Assembly: GCA_024402695.1 (NCBI GenBank)
Contig: JAKSTG010000028.1
Coordinates: 1-35,358 of the forward strand
Reading direction: 5' to 3'
Origin: Treponema sp.
GTDB lineage: Bacteria > Spirochaetota > Spirochaetia > Treponematales > Treponemataceae
DNA length: 35,358 bases
Shown: positions 17,039 through 25,127 of the stretch, piece after piece
Layout: every line of letters begins with the position of its first letter
How positions within the stretch are numbered: the first letter of the stretch is position 1
Position numbers and translations under genes: made by a program
Notes under the pieces: model-generated
Told to the model about the DNA's origin: nothing
The model's input: only the letters and a program-made list of their open reading frames with translations
Databases searched by the model: none

Positions 17039-18031
17039 ATGTCAGTATCAATCCAGAAATTAAACGGACGAGCCTTCCTTTCTTTTACAGAAAAATCAGG
17101 GTTCCTTGAAAGCGAACTTAAGGACCGTTTCGGAATATCTCCGGTTGCAGATAAAATCTACGGAGACCTTTATTACTATTCAAAAGATTCTCTTAAAAAC
17201 GCAAAACTTCCTGCTGGTGCGGATGCTGTAGTTCCATATTTTGCCCGCACAGTTATGGAAGATCCTTTTATAGTTCACTTTGATTCTATAGGTGAAGCCG
17301 CAGGCGAACTTAAAAAGATTCAGAGAAACTGGGCGCCTTATCAGTACACCTGTTTTCGCCGTGCTCAGCTGATTCAGGAAAAACTTCCTTACATCAACCT
17401 TAAAGACAGAAAGTTCCCTGTAAAAATCCCTCAGAGCGAAATCGGGCTTTATACACTTATTGATGAACACACTATGATCTGTTCCGCAAAGACCACAAGT
17501 TATATTCCTGCCGGAAAAATCACTTGGGTGGAAGATCATGAAAATCCTCCAAGCAGAGCATATCTTAAGATTCAGGAAAGCCTGACTCTGTTCAATCTTT
17601 TTTACGGCGAAGAATTGCCTCATGAAGGTCAGAAGTGTTTTGAAGCTGGGGCCTGCCCTGGCGGATGGACTTGGGTTCTGGTCGGTTTAGGCGCTCAGGT
17701 TCATGCAGTAGACCGTGCAGAACTTGCTCCTGAACTTATGAGCAATCCTTTGGTAAAGTTCCAGGCTCACGATGCCTTTACTTTAAAGCCGGAAGATATT
17801 GGTCCTGTAGACTGGGTGTTCAGTGATGTAATCTGTTATCCTGAACGCCTTCTTGAATGGATTCACAAATGGATCGATTCAGGCATGACAAAGAACATTA
17901 TCTGTACAATTAAAATGCAGGGGGATATCGACTGGAAAATGATTGATGAACAGTTTGCCGTAATCCCTAATTCAAAGATTGTGCATTTGAATTACAATAA
18001 ACATGAACTTACAATTTTGATTAAGCTTTAG
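17039..18031 (+). CDS. RlmM/FtsJ-like SAM-dependent RNA methyltransferase
   Basis: The 330-residue protein has an N-terminal region (about 1-165) that looks like a THUMP-type RNA-binding part and a C-terminal Rossmann methyltransferase. The SAM loop is EAGACPGGWTW (202-212). The K-D-K-E tetrad of 2'-O-ribose methyltransferases is present: K177 (YLKIQE), D263 (FSDVICYP), K292 (TIKMQG) and E323 (KHELTI). This matches RlmM, which methylates C2498 of 23S rRNA in gammaproteobacteria, and the target could be the same, but the N-terminal half is divergent. It is the last gene before a strong terminator. The ribosome site is weak (AAGAAA). Confidence 0.78.
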   Translation: MSVSIQKLNGRAFLSFTEKSGFLESELKDRFGISPVADKIYGDLYYYSKDSLKNAKLPAGADAVVPYFARTVMEDPFIVHFDSIGEAAGELKKIQRNWAPYQYTCFRRAQLIQEKLPYINLKDRKFPVKIPQSEIGLYTLIDEHTMICSAKTTSYIPAGKITWVEDHENPPSRAYLKIQESLTLFNLFYGEELPHEGQKCFEAGACPGGWTWVLVGLGAQVHAVDRAELAPELMSNPLVKFQAHDAFTLKPEDIGPVDWVFSDVICYPERLLEWIHKWIDSGMTKNIICTIKMQGDIDWKMIDEQFAVIPNSKIVHLNYNKHELTILIKL

Positions 18032-18044
18032 GCTTATAAATAAA

Positions 18045-18076
18045 AACCCCGGATTTTCATCCGGGGTTATTTTTTT
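18045..18076. terminator. Bidirectional terminator between the methyltransferase and metA
   Basis: A perfect 10-bp stem AACCCCGGAT/ATCCGGGGTT with a TTTC loop is followed by T-rich tails on both strands. It ends the plus-strand operon and the convergent metA, whose stop is at 18075. Confidence 0.95.
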
Positions 18077-18995
18077 AAGAAAAGTCTGATTCAAGATCGA
18101 ACGGAGTTGCCTGGTAAACGTAATAGTTGAGCCAGTTTGAGTAGAGCAGGTGAGCCGTACTTCTCCAGGTTGAAATTACAGGCAGGTCAGGATTATTGTT
18201 CTGGAAGTAGTTCAATGGCTTTTCAATATCCATTCCTTTTTTAAGATCACGGAAATATTCTTTTGCAAGAGTATCAGTGTCGTATTCCAGATGTCCTGTC
18301 ATGAAGACAGCGCGGTTGTCTTTTGATTTTGCAAGAGTTGCACCGGTCTCTTCATTTTCTGCCAGCAGAACCAGGTTTTTGTTTTTTCTGATGTCTTCAC
18401 TTTTGATTGTAGTCCAGCGGGAAGTAGGAACAGGGAAGAAATCATCAAAACCGCGAACCAGAAGATCTTTTGGTTTAAGGTTCTTGCTGTAGTAAACTCC
18501 GGAGAATTTTTTGTTCACGATTTTCTTGTTGATTTTGTGGAAATGGTAGAGACCTGCCATTGCTCCCCAACAGATGTAAAGTGAACAGAATACATTGTCG
18601 TGGGCCCAGTCCATAATCTTGCAGAGTTCGTCCCAGTAATCAACTTCTTCAAAAGGAATCTGTTCTACAGGAGCCCCTGTAAAAATCATTCCATCAAACT
18701 TCTGTTTGTACAGGTCAGAGGATGGAATGTAGAATTTATCAAGGTAAGCTTTTCCTGTGTTCTTTGAAACATGGCTTTCCATACGTACCAGACTGATTTC
18801 AATCTGGAGAGGAGTGTTTCCAAGAAGGCGCATAAGCTGGGTTTCAGTAACTTCCTTTGTAGGCATCAGATTTACGATGGCAATCTTAAGCGGACGGATA
18901 TCCTGTGTGGCCGCACGCTTTTCGGTCATGACGAAAATGTTTTCCTTTTCGAGAGTCTGTACTGCTGGTAAATCTGATTGTACTTTAATTGGCAT
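18075..18995 (-). CDS. metA: Homoserine O-acyltransferase MetA (probably acetyl-CoA-specific)
   Basis: MetA activates homoserine for methionine synthesis. The 306-residue length is typical. The catalytic Cys is C142 (YICWGAMAGLYHFH), with H235 and E237 in FMTGHLEYD. The acyl-donor position 111 is Glu (TGAPVEQIPF). Established work on the family ties Glu111 to acetyl-CoA use and Gly111, as in E. coli, to succinyl-CoA, so this is better called homoserine O-acetyltransferase (MetAA) than the usual succinyltransferase label. AAGGGAAGAG lies just upstream of the ATG. No SAM riboswitch is visible; a 110-bp structured repeat lies about 50 bases upstream and may touch the promoter. Confidence 0.95.
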   Translation of the reverse strand: MPIKVQSDLPAVQTLEKENIFVMTEKRAATQDIRPLKIAIVNLMPTKEVTETQLMRLLGNTPLQIEISLVRMESHVSKNTGKAYLDKFYIPSSDLYKQKFDGMIFTGAPVEQIPFEEVDYWDELCKIMDWAHDNVFCSLYICWGAMAGLYHFHKINKKIVNKKFSGVYYSKNLKPKDLLVRGFDDFFPVPTSRWTTIKSEDIRKNKNLVLLAENEETGATLAKSKDNRAVFMTGHLEYDTDTLAKEYFRDLKKGMDIEKPLNYFQNNNPDLPVISTWRSTAHLLYSNWLNYYVYQATPFDLESDFS

Positions 18996-19045
18996 AACTC
19001 TTCCCTTATAAATATGAAGTCCTTTTAGTTTATAGTAAATTAATA

Positions 19046-19155
19046 AAATTGAAAACGGGTCCTAGCATCGCGAATACACGTCACTAGGGGCATGTGTCCT
19101 CACTTCGTTGCGGGATGCCCCTGTGCCATGATTCGCTGCGTCCCGTTTTCAATTT
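19046..19155. repeat. Structured inverted-repeat element, 110 bp
   Basis: Perfect 14-bp terminal inverted repeats (19046-19059 and 19142-19155, AAATTGAAAACGGG and its complement) enclose nested shorter ones: GCGAAT/ATTCGC in the middle and GGGGCAT (19087-19093) with ATGCCCC (19115-19121) around the centre. No ORF is present. The motif CACTTCGTTGC at 19101-19111 recurs in inverse at 32019-32029 downstream of carB. It looks like a MITE- or REP-like intergenic element. It lies between the metA promoter region and the rnf terminator. The rest of 18996-19264 shows nothing else but a short GCTCC/GGAGC hairpin near 19192-19210. Confidence 0.7.
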
Positions 19156-19210
19156 GATACACCTCTTTTCTTCATCTTCATGTTTCAAGTACGCTCCAAG
19201 AGGAGTGGAG

Positions 19211-19244
19211 CAAAAAAAATCCCGGGTGATTTTTACCCGGGATT
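19211..19244 (-). terminator. Terminator of the rnf operon
   Basis: AATCCCGGGT (19218-19227) pairs with ACCCGGGATT (19235-19244). On the minus strand the hairpin is followed by eight T residues (19212-19219), directly after the rnfB stop. Confidence 0.92.
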
Positions 19245-19264
19245 AAAAGCGTTTCGCTTAATGT

Positions 19265-20065
19265 TTATTTTTCAAGAAATTTGATTACCTTTCTTGGACA
19301 TCCTGTTACACAGGTTCCACAGGCGGTACATTTTTCTTCATTGATTACTGGAAGACCGCCTTCCATTTTAATAGCCTGTTCAGGGCATTCACGAACACAT
19401 TTTGAACATTTGATACAGCTCATAGAACAGTTCTTTACAACGTCTGGTTTTTTGTCGCTTACGCAGGAACAAAGAACCATTGGAGCTTTACGCTCTTTAT
19501 CAATTTTCTTAATAAGTTTGTGAGGACAGGTTCTGGCACATGCGCCACAGCCTGTACATTTTTCTTTGTCGATTTTTGGAAGTCCGTCTTCACCCATGTA
19601 GATGGCATCGAATTTACAAACTTTTACACAGTCGCCGAATCCGACACATCCGTTGGCACAGAGTTTTGTTCCGTTTACGGAAAGAGCTGCAGCGGCACAA
19701 GTTGGAACTCCTGTATAAGTTCCACGGCTTGCAGCGCAAGTTTTTGAGCCCTGGCAGGCAAGTACAGCCATATAGCTTTTTACTTCTGCAGTGCCACCCA
19801 TGATTTTGGCAATTGCCTGAGCAACGGCTGCACCACCAGCGGTACAGGCATTGAGTGGAGCTTCTCCACGTGCAATTGCTTCCGCATAAGAAGAACATCC
19901 TGCATATCCACAACCACCACAGTTTCCGCTTGGAAGAACTTCCTTAAGCTTTGTGACTCTTTCATCTTCGTGAACTGCAAAAATTTTCTTGAAGAATCCC
20001 AGAAGCATTCCCAGAACAAAGGCAATCACAAAAGCAATAATTACAGTTGCAATAATAATACTCAT
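19265..20065 (-). CDS. rnfB: Rnf complex subunit RnfB (multi-cluster ferredoxin)
   Basis: RnfB is the iron-sulfur subunit that passes electrons from reduced ferredoxin into the Rnf complex. The 266-residue protein starts with one membrane helix (about 2-25), then the RnfB-specific cluster motif SGNCGGCGYAGC (about 46-57), and C-terminal ferredoxin modules with CTGCGACARTCP, CIKCSKCVRECP and CTACGTCVTGCP. A further CVGFGDCVKVC stretch lies near residue 140. It is the last gene of rnfCDGEAB but is separated from rnfA by 104 bases that carry a heptamer repeat, unlike the other tightly overlapping junctions. Its ribosome site (AGGA, about 10 bases away) is weak. Confidence 0.95.
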   Translation of the reverse strand: MSIIIATVIIAFVIAFVLGMLLGFFKKIFAVHEDERVTKLKEVLPSGNCGGCGYAGCSSYAEAIARGEAPLNACTAGGAAVAQAIAKIMGGTAEVKSYMAVLACQGSKTCAASRGTYTGVPTCAAAALSVNGTKLCANGCVGFGDCVKVCKFDAIYMGEDGLPKIDKEKCTGCGACARTCPHKLIKKIDKERKAPMVLCSCVSDKKPDVVKNCSMSCIKCSKCVRECPEQAIKMEGGLPVINEEKCTACGTCVTGCPRKVIKFLEK

Positions 20066-20142
20066 TTCTAAATCCTAATATACTAACATATTCAGTTATT
20101 CTTCCCGAAAGCCCATAAAACTTTCTGAATTAACAACCCAAT

Positions 20143-20174
20143 TATTCCCTATTCCTTATTACTTATTCCTTATT
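20143..20174. repeat. Heptanucleotide tandem repeat between rnfA and rnfB
   Basis: TATTCCC TATTCCT TATTACT TATTCCT TATT: about 4.5 units of period 7, running up to and over the rnfA stop codon (20170-20172). It occupies much of the only sizeable gap in the rnf operon. Confidence 0.7.
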
Positions 20175-20748
20175 TGATAAGTCCATTGAATCCCATAAAT
20201 GCCATGGAAAGAAGTCCTGCAGTGATAAAGAGGATTGCATTTCCTTTAAGGAATTTTGGAATGTTGGAAGTTTCAAGGCGAACACGGATTCCGCTCATTA
20301 CAACCATAGACAGAATGAATCCGCCTGCCGAACCAAGAGCATAAACAATTGATTCAAGGTAGTTGTAGTTCTTTGAGATACAGTTCAGTGTAACTGCAAG
20401 AACAGCACAGTTAGTTGTAATCAGAGCAAGGTAAACACCCATTGATGAATACAGGGCAGGTGAAGTCTTTTTAAGATAGAATTCAACCAGCTGTACCAGA
20501 GAGGCAATTACCAGAATGAAAATCAGTGTCTGAAGGAATTCAACATTGAACTTAACCAGGATACCGTAGTAAATCGGATAAGTAACAACAGTTGCCAGAA
20601 TGATTACGAAGGTTGTTGCAACGCCCATACCAAAGGCTTTCTTTGTATCGCCTGTCATACCAACGAATGGACACAGGGCCAGGTACTGAACGAGGACAAC
20701 GTTATCAATAAGCATTGCGCTTAAAAAGATTTTCAGAAGTGTTGGCAT
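20170..20748 (-). CDS. rnfA: Rnf complex membrane subunit RnfA
   Basis: RnfA is one of two homologous six-helix membrane subunits (with RnfE) that hold an Fe-S cluster within the membrane and take part in electron transfer and ion movement. The 192-residue length and six hydrophobic segments are typical. The motifs IDNVVLVQYLALCPFVG (about 14-30) and LITTNCAVLAV (about 108-118) hold the conserved cysteines in opposed positions. Its ATG overlaps the rnfE stop by one base (TAATG). Confidence 0.95.
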   Translation of the reverse strand: MPTLLKIFLSAMLIDNVVLVQYLALCPFVGMTGDTKKAFGMGVATTFVIILATVVTYPIYYGILVKFNVEFLQTLIFILVIASLVQLVEFYLKKTSPALYSSMGVYLALITTNCAVLAVTLNCISKNYNYLESIVYALGSAGGFILSMVVMSGIRVRLETSNIPKFLKGNAILFITAGLLSMAFMGFNGLIK

Positions 20749-21419
20749 TATTCAGCCTCCTTTGGTGTTTCAACCGGAGTTTCTGCAGGTTCTTCTGCTT
20801 TTACAGGTTCAGCTTTTTTTGCTTTTGATTTTGCAACTGCACCGCTTACGCCTTCTGTAATTGCAATCATAAGACCGAATACGATGAAGCCGCCTGGAGC
20901 AGATGTAAATACGCTAAGTCTGTAAGCTTCAGGAATAACTTCCATTCCGAAGAAGGAACCGGCACCCAGAAGTTCGCGGATGATAGAGATAGCAACCAGA
21001 ACCCATGTATAACCGATACCCATGCCGAAAGAGTCCAGAATAACTTTTCCTACAGAATTCTTTGAAGCAAAGCTTTCAACGCGTCCCATGATGATACAGT
21101 TTACAACAATGAGAGGGAGGAAAACTCCAAGAGAATCTGAGAGGGAAGGGAGAAATGCTGCCAGCATAAGCTGAACGATTGTTGTGAAAGCAGCAATAAC
21201 AATAATGAAACATGGCAGACGGATTGCAGAAGGAATGATTTTTCTGCAAAGGCTGATAATGATTTCGCTCATAAGCAGAACGAAAGTCATGGCAGCACCC
21301 ATACCAAGTCCGTTGAATACGCTGGTAGTAACGGCAAGGGAAGAACAGAGTCCAATACTCAAAACGAGGAGTGGATTTTCTTTTACGATACCGTTTGTAA
21401 AAATCTTTAAGTTACTCAT
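20748..21419 (-). CDS. rnfE: Rnf complex membrane subunit RnfE
   Basis: RnfE is the inverted-topology partner of RnfA. The 223-residue protein has six hydrophobic segments with the conserved cysteines in SIGLCSSLAVTTS (about 21-33) and LIVVNCIIMGR (about 103-113). Residues about 195-223 form a hydrophilic Lys/Ala/Pro/Glu-rich tail that goes beyond the membrane core; such tails vary between species and this one is probably disordered. One-base TAATG overlaps join it to rnfG upstream and rnfA downstream, so translation is probably coupled. Confidence 0.94.
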   Translation of the reverse strand: MSNLKIFTNGIVKENPLLVLSIGLCSSLAVTTSVFNGLGMGAAMTFVLLMSEIIISLCRKIIPSAIRLPCFIIVIAAFTTIVQLMLAAFLPSLSDSLGVFLPLIVVNCIIMGRVESFASKNSVGKVILDSFGMGIGYTWVLVAISIIRELLGAGSFFGMEVIPEAYRLSVFTSAPGGFIVFGLMIAITEGVSGAVAKSKAKKAEPVKAEEPAETPVETPKEAE

Positions 21420-21949
21420 TATTTAATCACCCCCAGAGCATTGTTGATGATTGTTTCAACACCTTTTGATGTAATTGTGGCTCCGGAAATTGCTTCGAAG
21501 TCAGTTCCCATTACAACAGGTTTTGAACCGTCAATTCCTGCAAACTGACCATAGAAGGCTTCTTCTGAAGCTTTCTGTCCGAATCCCGGAGAGTCTGTGT
21601 TTTCAAGGAATTTAACACCTGTGATTTTTTTGTTTGTGTCGCAGGCAATCAGCATTACAACTTTGTCGTAAGTTGGTCCTGTTGCTTTTACAACAGTTCC
21701 CACTTTTTCTCCGCCTTTTACGGCTGTGTAAACTTCCATAATTGTTGTTGATCCAACCGAAGTTTCAAAACCTGAAACAGGTTCAAAACTGTCAGCTCCT
21801 GCAAAAACCACTTTAAGGCCTGCTGCTGTATTGGCGGCTTTGTGTGCTGCAATTCTTGGTGCAGTAAAGTTATTAACTACTGCCAGCGCAAAACAAGAAA
21901 CTACAGCAAAAATAGAAAGAACGAGTCCCAGTTTAAGAATCTCTTTCAT
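21419..21949 (-). CDS. rnfG: Rnf complex flavoprotein subunit RnfG
   Basis: RnfG carries a covalently bound FMN on the outer face of the membrane. The 176-residue protein has one N-terminal membrane helix (about 7-27), then a FMN-binding domain with DSPGFGQKASE (119-129) and the flavinylation motif SGAT, whose acceptor would be T158. The FMN transferase ApbE must act on it; no apbE lies in this window. One-base overlaps join it to rnfD and rnfE. Confidence 0.95.
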   Translation of the reverse strand: MKEILKLGLVLSIFAVVSCFALAVVNNFTAPRIAAHKAANTAAGLKVVFAGADSFEPVSGFETSVGSTTIMEVYTAVKGGEKVGTVVKATGPTYDKVVMLIACDTNKKITGVKFLENTDSPGFGQKASEEAFYGQFAGIDGSKPVVMGTDFEAISGATITSKGVETIINNALGVIK

Positions 21950-22905
21950 TACTTTGCCTCCTTTTTCTTCTTTCCGTATCCGTAAATGCGAGGAGTAATA
22001 TTGTTGAGGAAAGGATAAATACAGTTCATGAACAGGATTGAGAACATAACTCCTTCAGGGTATCCACCGAAGCGTCTGATAAGGAAAGTGATAAGTCCAC
22101 AACCTGCACCAAAGATTACGCGACCCCATGGAGTTACAGGACTTGTAACATAATCAGTTGCCATGAAGAAAGCACCAAGGAAAAGTCCACCACTAAGAAT
22201 TGCAGCAAGAACATCGCCACCTGAAATCAGGGTGAAGAGGGCTACAGTTCCGATGAAAGAAAGTGGAATTCTCCAGTCGATAATTTTAATTGAGATAAGG
22301 AAGAGTCCTGAAATCAAAATACAGATGGCAGCTGTTTCACCGATACATCCTCCCTGACGACCAAGGAAAAGGTCCCAGTAAGAAGTGAACTGTGAAGCTT
22401 GGGAAAGAATTGTAGCTCCCGAAACTGCATCTGTTGCAGGATCAAGCCACTGTGCTCCCATTGTTGTTGGGAAACAGATGAAAAGGAATGCACGTCCGCC
22501 TAGAGCTGGATTCCAGATGTTCTGTCCAAGACCACCAAAGAATCCTTTGATTACCACCATTGAGAAGAAGGCTCCAAGAATTACCTGCCAGAATGGCACC
22601 AGTGGTGAAAGAGTACAAGCCAGAAGAAGTCCTGTAATAACTGCAGAACCGTCTTTGATTGTCCATTTCTTTTCAGGTTCTTTTTTTCCGTAAACAATTG
22701 TATTGAAAAGGAATTCAAAAAGAACACAAGAAGAAACACTCAGAATGAGTACATCCAGAGCGCGGAGTCCGAAAATAATAACACCGGCTGCACATATTGG
22801 AAGCAGTGCAATGACTACCATCCACATGATTTTTGATGTAGTCAGAGGTGAATGGAAATGTGGTGAAGATGAAAGATAAATTTCGTTTTTGTCTGATTCA
22901 GCCAT
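21949..22905 (-). CDS. rnfD: Rnf complex membrane flavoprotein subunit RnfD
   Basis: RnfD is a membrane subunit with covalent FMN, homologous to NqrB. The 318-residue protein has about nine hydrophobic segments. The SGAT flavinylation motif (DAVSGATILS) puts the acceptor at T165, and GGLGQNIWNPALGGRAF (124-140) is the conserved stretch before it. AAGGAGG precedes the ATG, and the start overlaps the rnfC stop by one base (TAATG). Confidence 0.95.
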   Translation of the reverse strand: MAESDKNEIYLSSSPHFHSPLTTSKIMWMVVIALLPICAAGVIIFGLRALDVLILSVSSCVLFEFLFNTIVYGKKEPEKKWTIKDGSAVITGLLLACTLSPLVPFWQVILGAFFSMVVIKGFFGGLGQNIWNPALGGRAFLFICFPTTMGAQWLDPATDAVSGATILSQASQFTSYWDLFLGRQGGCIGETAAICILISGLFLISIKIIDWRIPLSFIGTVALFTLISGGDVLAAILSGGLFLGAFFMATDYVTSPVTPWGRVIFGAGCGLITFLIRRFGGYPEGVMFSILFMNCIYPFLNNITPRIYGYGKKKKEAK

Positions 22906-24296
22906 TATTTACCTCCTTCCTGTTTTGCTTTAGCAGCATCAGCTTTTGCTTTGTCTGCGGCCATTTTTGCACGCACCTTGTTTTTTGCAACACGGATGCG
23001 CTGAAGAATCTGAATATTAGCAGGACAGCTGAATGTACAGCTTCCGCATTCGATACAGTCCATGAGTCCCATGTTCAGGGCTTTGTCCAGATTACCTGCG
23101 TCAATCTGACGAATAACCAGGGCAGGGACAATGTGAACAGGGCATGATTTAAGACACATACCACAGTTGATACAAGGTCCTTCGTTTGAAATTGCGATTT
23201 CTTCTTTCTTAAGGAAAAGAACACCGCTTGTTCCTTTTGTAATCGGGAACTGGGCATTTGTCATAGAGAAGCCCATCATTGGACCGCCAGAAAGAATCTT
23301 TGCAATTCCTTCTGTTTCAATGACATCTCCGATCAGGTCGCTAACCATTGTTCCTACAGGAACGCGGATATTTTTAGGTTCTTTTACGGCGCCGCCAGAA
23401 ATTGTAAGAGGGCGTTCGATAAGAGGCATACCAAGTCTGAAAGCGTCAGAAATTGCACATACAGTTCCAACGTTACAGATTACACAGCCGATATTTGCAG
23501 GAAGTCCTTTTGTAGGAATCTCTCTGTTCAGGATGGCTTTTGTAAGCATCTTTTCACAACCCTGTGGGTATTTTGTTTTTACGATTTTAATAAAGATTAC
23601 GTCAGAGTATTTCTTGTTATCAATGGCTTTCTGAAGTCCTTCAACACAGTGAAGTTTATTTTCTTCAAGTCCGATGTAACCGAATCCGTTTGGTTTTTCC
23701 AGAACGCCTGTAATCTGCATAACGATAGCAAGACCATCAACTACTTTATCTGGATTTTCCAGAAGTGTACGTTCATCGATTGTAAGATAAGGTTCGCATT
23801 CTGCAGCGTTCAGAATTACCGAGTCGATTTCGGCTGTTGGAGGAGGATTCAGCTTTACGTGGGTAGGAAAGGAAGCTCCACCCATACCAACGATACCTGC
23901 ATCCTTAACACGTTTAAGTGCTGTTTCCTTGTCGCAGACAAACGGATCAAGAACAGGCATGTAGTCTGTCTCTTCTGTTTCTGCAGCCGGATCAAATGCA
24001 ATTTCTACTGCAAGAGTATCAACGTTTGCTGTACTTAAAACAGGTCCGATTTTTTTTACAGTTCCGGAAACTGAAGAGTGAACCGGAACAGACATAAAGG
24101 CATTTCCGTTTGCAATGAGCTGTCCTTTTTTGACAACATCACCAACTTTTACCAGGACCTGGTTTGGTGCACCACCCATAGTAACGGGAATGCAAACTCT
24201 TTTTGAAGAAGGCATCACATTCTGAATTGCACAGTTCTGTGAAAGTTCCTTTCTTTCAGGCGGGAATACTCCGCCAGTAAAACTAAATTTGCGCAT
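22905..24296 (-). CDS. rnfC: Rnf complex NADH-binding subunit RnfC
   Basis: RnfC is the peripheral subunit that binds FMN and NAD(H). The 463 residues contain a glycine-rich nucleotide site GIVGMGGASFPTHVK (about 133-147), a SLBB-type region, and two [4Fe-4S] ferredoxin motifs, CINCGMCLKSCP (about 373) and CIECGSCTFSCP (about 411), followed by an Ala/Lys-rich tail. It heads the operon rnfCDGEAB (order C-D-G-E-A-B). On its strand TAAAAT (24304-24309) lies 7 bases before the ATG with TTGTGT 17 bases further up, and no Shine-Dalgarno is seen, so its transcript may also be leaderless. A TATAAT at 24311-24316 is an alternative -10. Confidence 0.95.
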   Translation of the reverse strand: MRKFSFTGGVFPPERKELSQNCAIQNVMPSSKRVCIPVTMGGAPNQVLVKVGDVVKKGQLIANGNAFMSVPVHSSVSGTVKKIGPVLSTANVDTLAVEIAFDPAAETEETDYMPVLDPFVCDKETALKRVKDAGIVGMGGASFPTHVKLNPPPTAEIDSVILNAAECEPYLTIDERTLLENPDKVVDGLAIVMQITGVLEKPNGFGYIGLEENKLHCVEGLQKAIDNKKYSDVIFIKIVKTKYPQGCEKMLTKAILNREIPTKGLPANIGCVICNVGTVCAISDAFRLGMPLIERPLTISGGAVKEPKNIRVPVGTMVSDLIGDVIETEGIAKILSGGPMMGFSMTNAQFPITKGTSGVLFLKKEEIAISNEGPCINCGMCLKSCPVHIVPALVIRQIDAGNLDKALNMGLMDCIECGSCTFSCPANIQILQRIRVAKNKVRAKMAADKAKADAAKAKQEGGK

Positions 24297-24358
24297 AGAA
24301 TATATTTTACATTATAGAAGAAAAACACACAATTAAAGATGATGAAGTGGCGTTTTAT

Positions 24359-24388
24359 TTGTTGTTTTTACAAAAAATGATGTAAAAT
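24359..24388 (+). promoter_or_regulatory. Promoter of the zinc metallopeptidase gene
   Basis: TTGTTG (24359-24364), 18 bases and TAAAAT (24383-24388, with an upstream TG) lie 6 bases before the ATG at 24395. The short gap again suggests a transcript with almost no leader. Confidence 0.5.
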
Positions 24389-24394
24389 TAGGAT

Positions 24395-25123
24395 ATGGAC
24401 TATTCTTATTTTCTTTATTTTGCTGCCATTTTGGTGGCTGTTTTGAGTCTTGTGGCACAGATTTCGGTAAAAAGTCGCTTTGCCAAGTATGACAAAGTAA
24501 CTTCTAAGCGCGGAATTACAGGTGCTCAGGCAGCGGCATATCTTCTGAAATGTAACGGAATTACAGATGTAAAAATCCGTAAGATTTCCGGTCATCTTAC
24601 AGACAATTTCAACCCTACAAACAAGATTCTTTCCTTAAGCGAAAGTACTTTTGATTCAACTTCCATTGCGGCTATTGGGGTTGCAGCTCATGAAACAGGA
24701 CACGCAATTCAGCATGCAAAGGGCTATCTTCCTGTAAAAACTCGCGGCGCCCTTGTAGTGCCTGCAAATTTTGGTTCCCGTTTTGGACCTCTTATCGCTA
24801 TTCTTGGACTTGCTCTTCCGGGACTGGTACGCAATTCACAGATGGAAAGCATGTATTACTGGAGTGAAATTCTTATTGATGTAGGGCTGGCACTTTTCTC
24901 TGCATCTATGGTGTTTTACCTGGTTACTCTGCCGGTTGAATTCAATGCATCAAACCGTGCCCTTAAGATTCTTAAAGAAAATAAAGTGATGGATAAAGAA
25001 GAACTGCGGGATGTACGAAAGGTTCTTGGTGCTGCCGCTATGACTTATGTTGCGGCCGCACTTTCTTCTTGTATTACCTTCCTACGCTTTTTCCTTATGG
25101 CAAAAGGGCGCAGGCGCAGGTAA
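24395..25123 (+). CDS. Membrane zinc metallopeptidase (YugP/PF04298 type)
   Basis: This 242-residue membrane protein has an N-terminal helix (about 5-25), the zinc site AAHETGHAIQHAKGY with HExxH at H99-H103, two or more hydrophobic segments (about 128-148 and 160-180), and LPVEFNASNRAL near residue 185, where the third ligand of this family lies. The order matches YugP-like neutral zinc metallopeptidases, whose substrates are largely unknown but probably membrane proteins. The gene stands alone, divergent from rnfC, and meets a convergent ABC permease gene 4 bases after its stop with no terminator. Confidence 0.9.
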   Translation: MDYSYFLYFAAILVAVLSLVAQISVKSRFAKYDKVTSKRGITGAQAAAYLLKCNGITDVKIRKISGHLTDNFNPTNKILSLSESTFDSTSIAAIGVAAHETGHAIQHAKGYLPVKTRGALVVPANFGSRFGPLIAILGLALPGLVRNSQMESMYYWSEILIDVGLALFSASMVFYLVTLPVEFNASNRALKILKENKVMDKEELRDVRKVLGAAAMTYVAAALSSCITFLRFFLMAKGRRRR

Positions 25124-25127
25124 ACCT

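Noticed and set aside
18996..19045. SAM riboswitch before metA
   Set aside because: The leader before metA is only about 50 bases up to the repeat element and shows no SAM-box helices.
20066..20142. Terminator or attenuator between rnfA and rnfB
   Set aside because: Only a 5-bp GAAAG/CTTTC hairpin without a T-run is visible, too weak to call.
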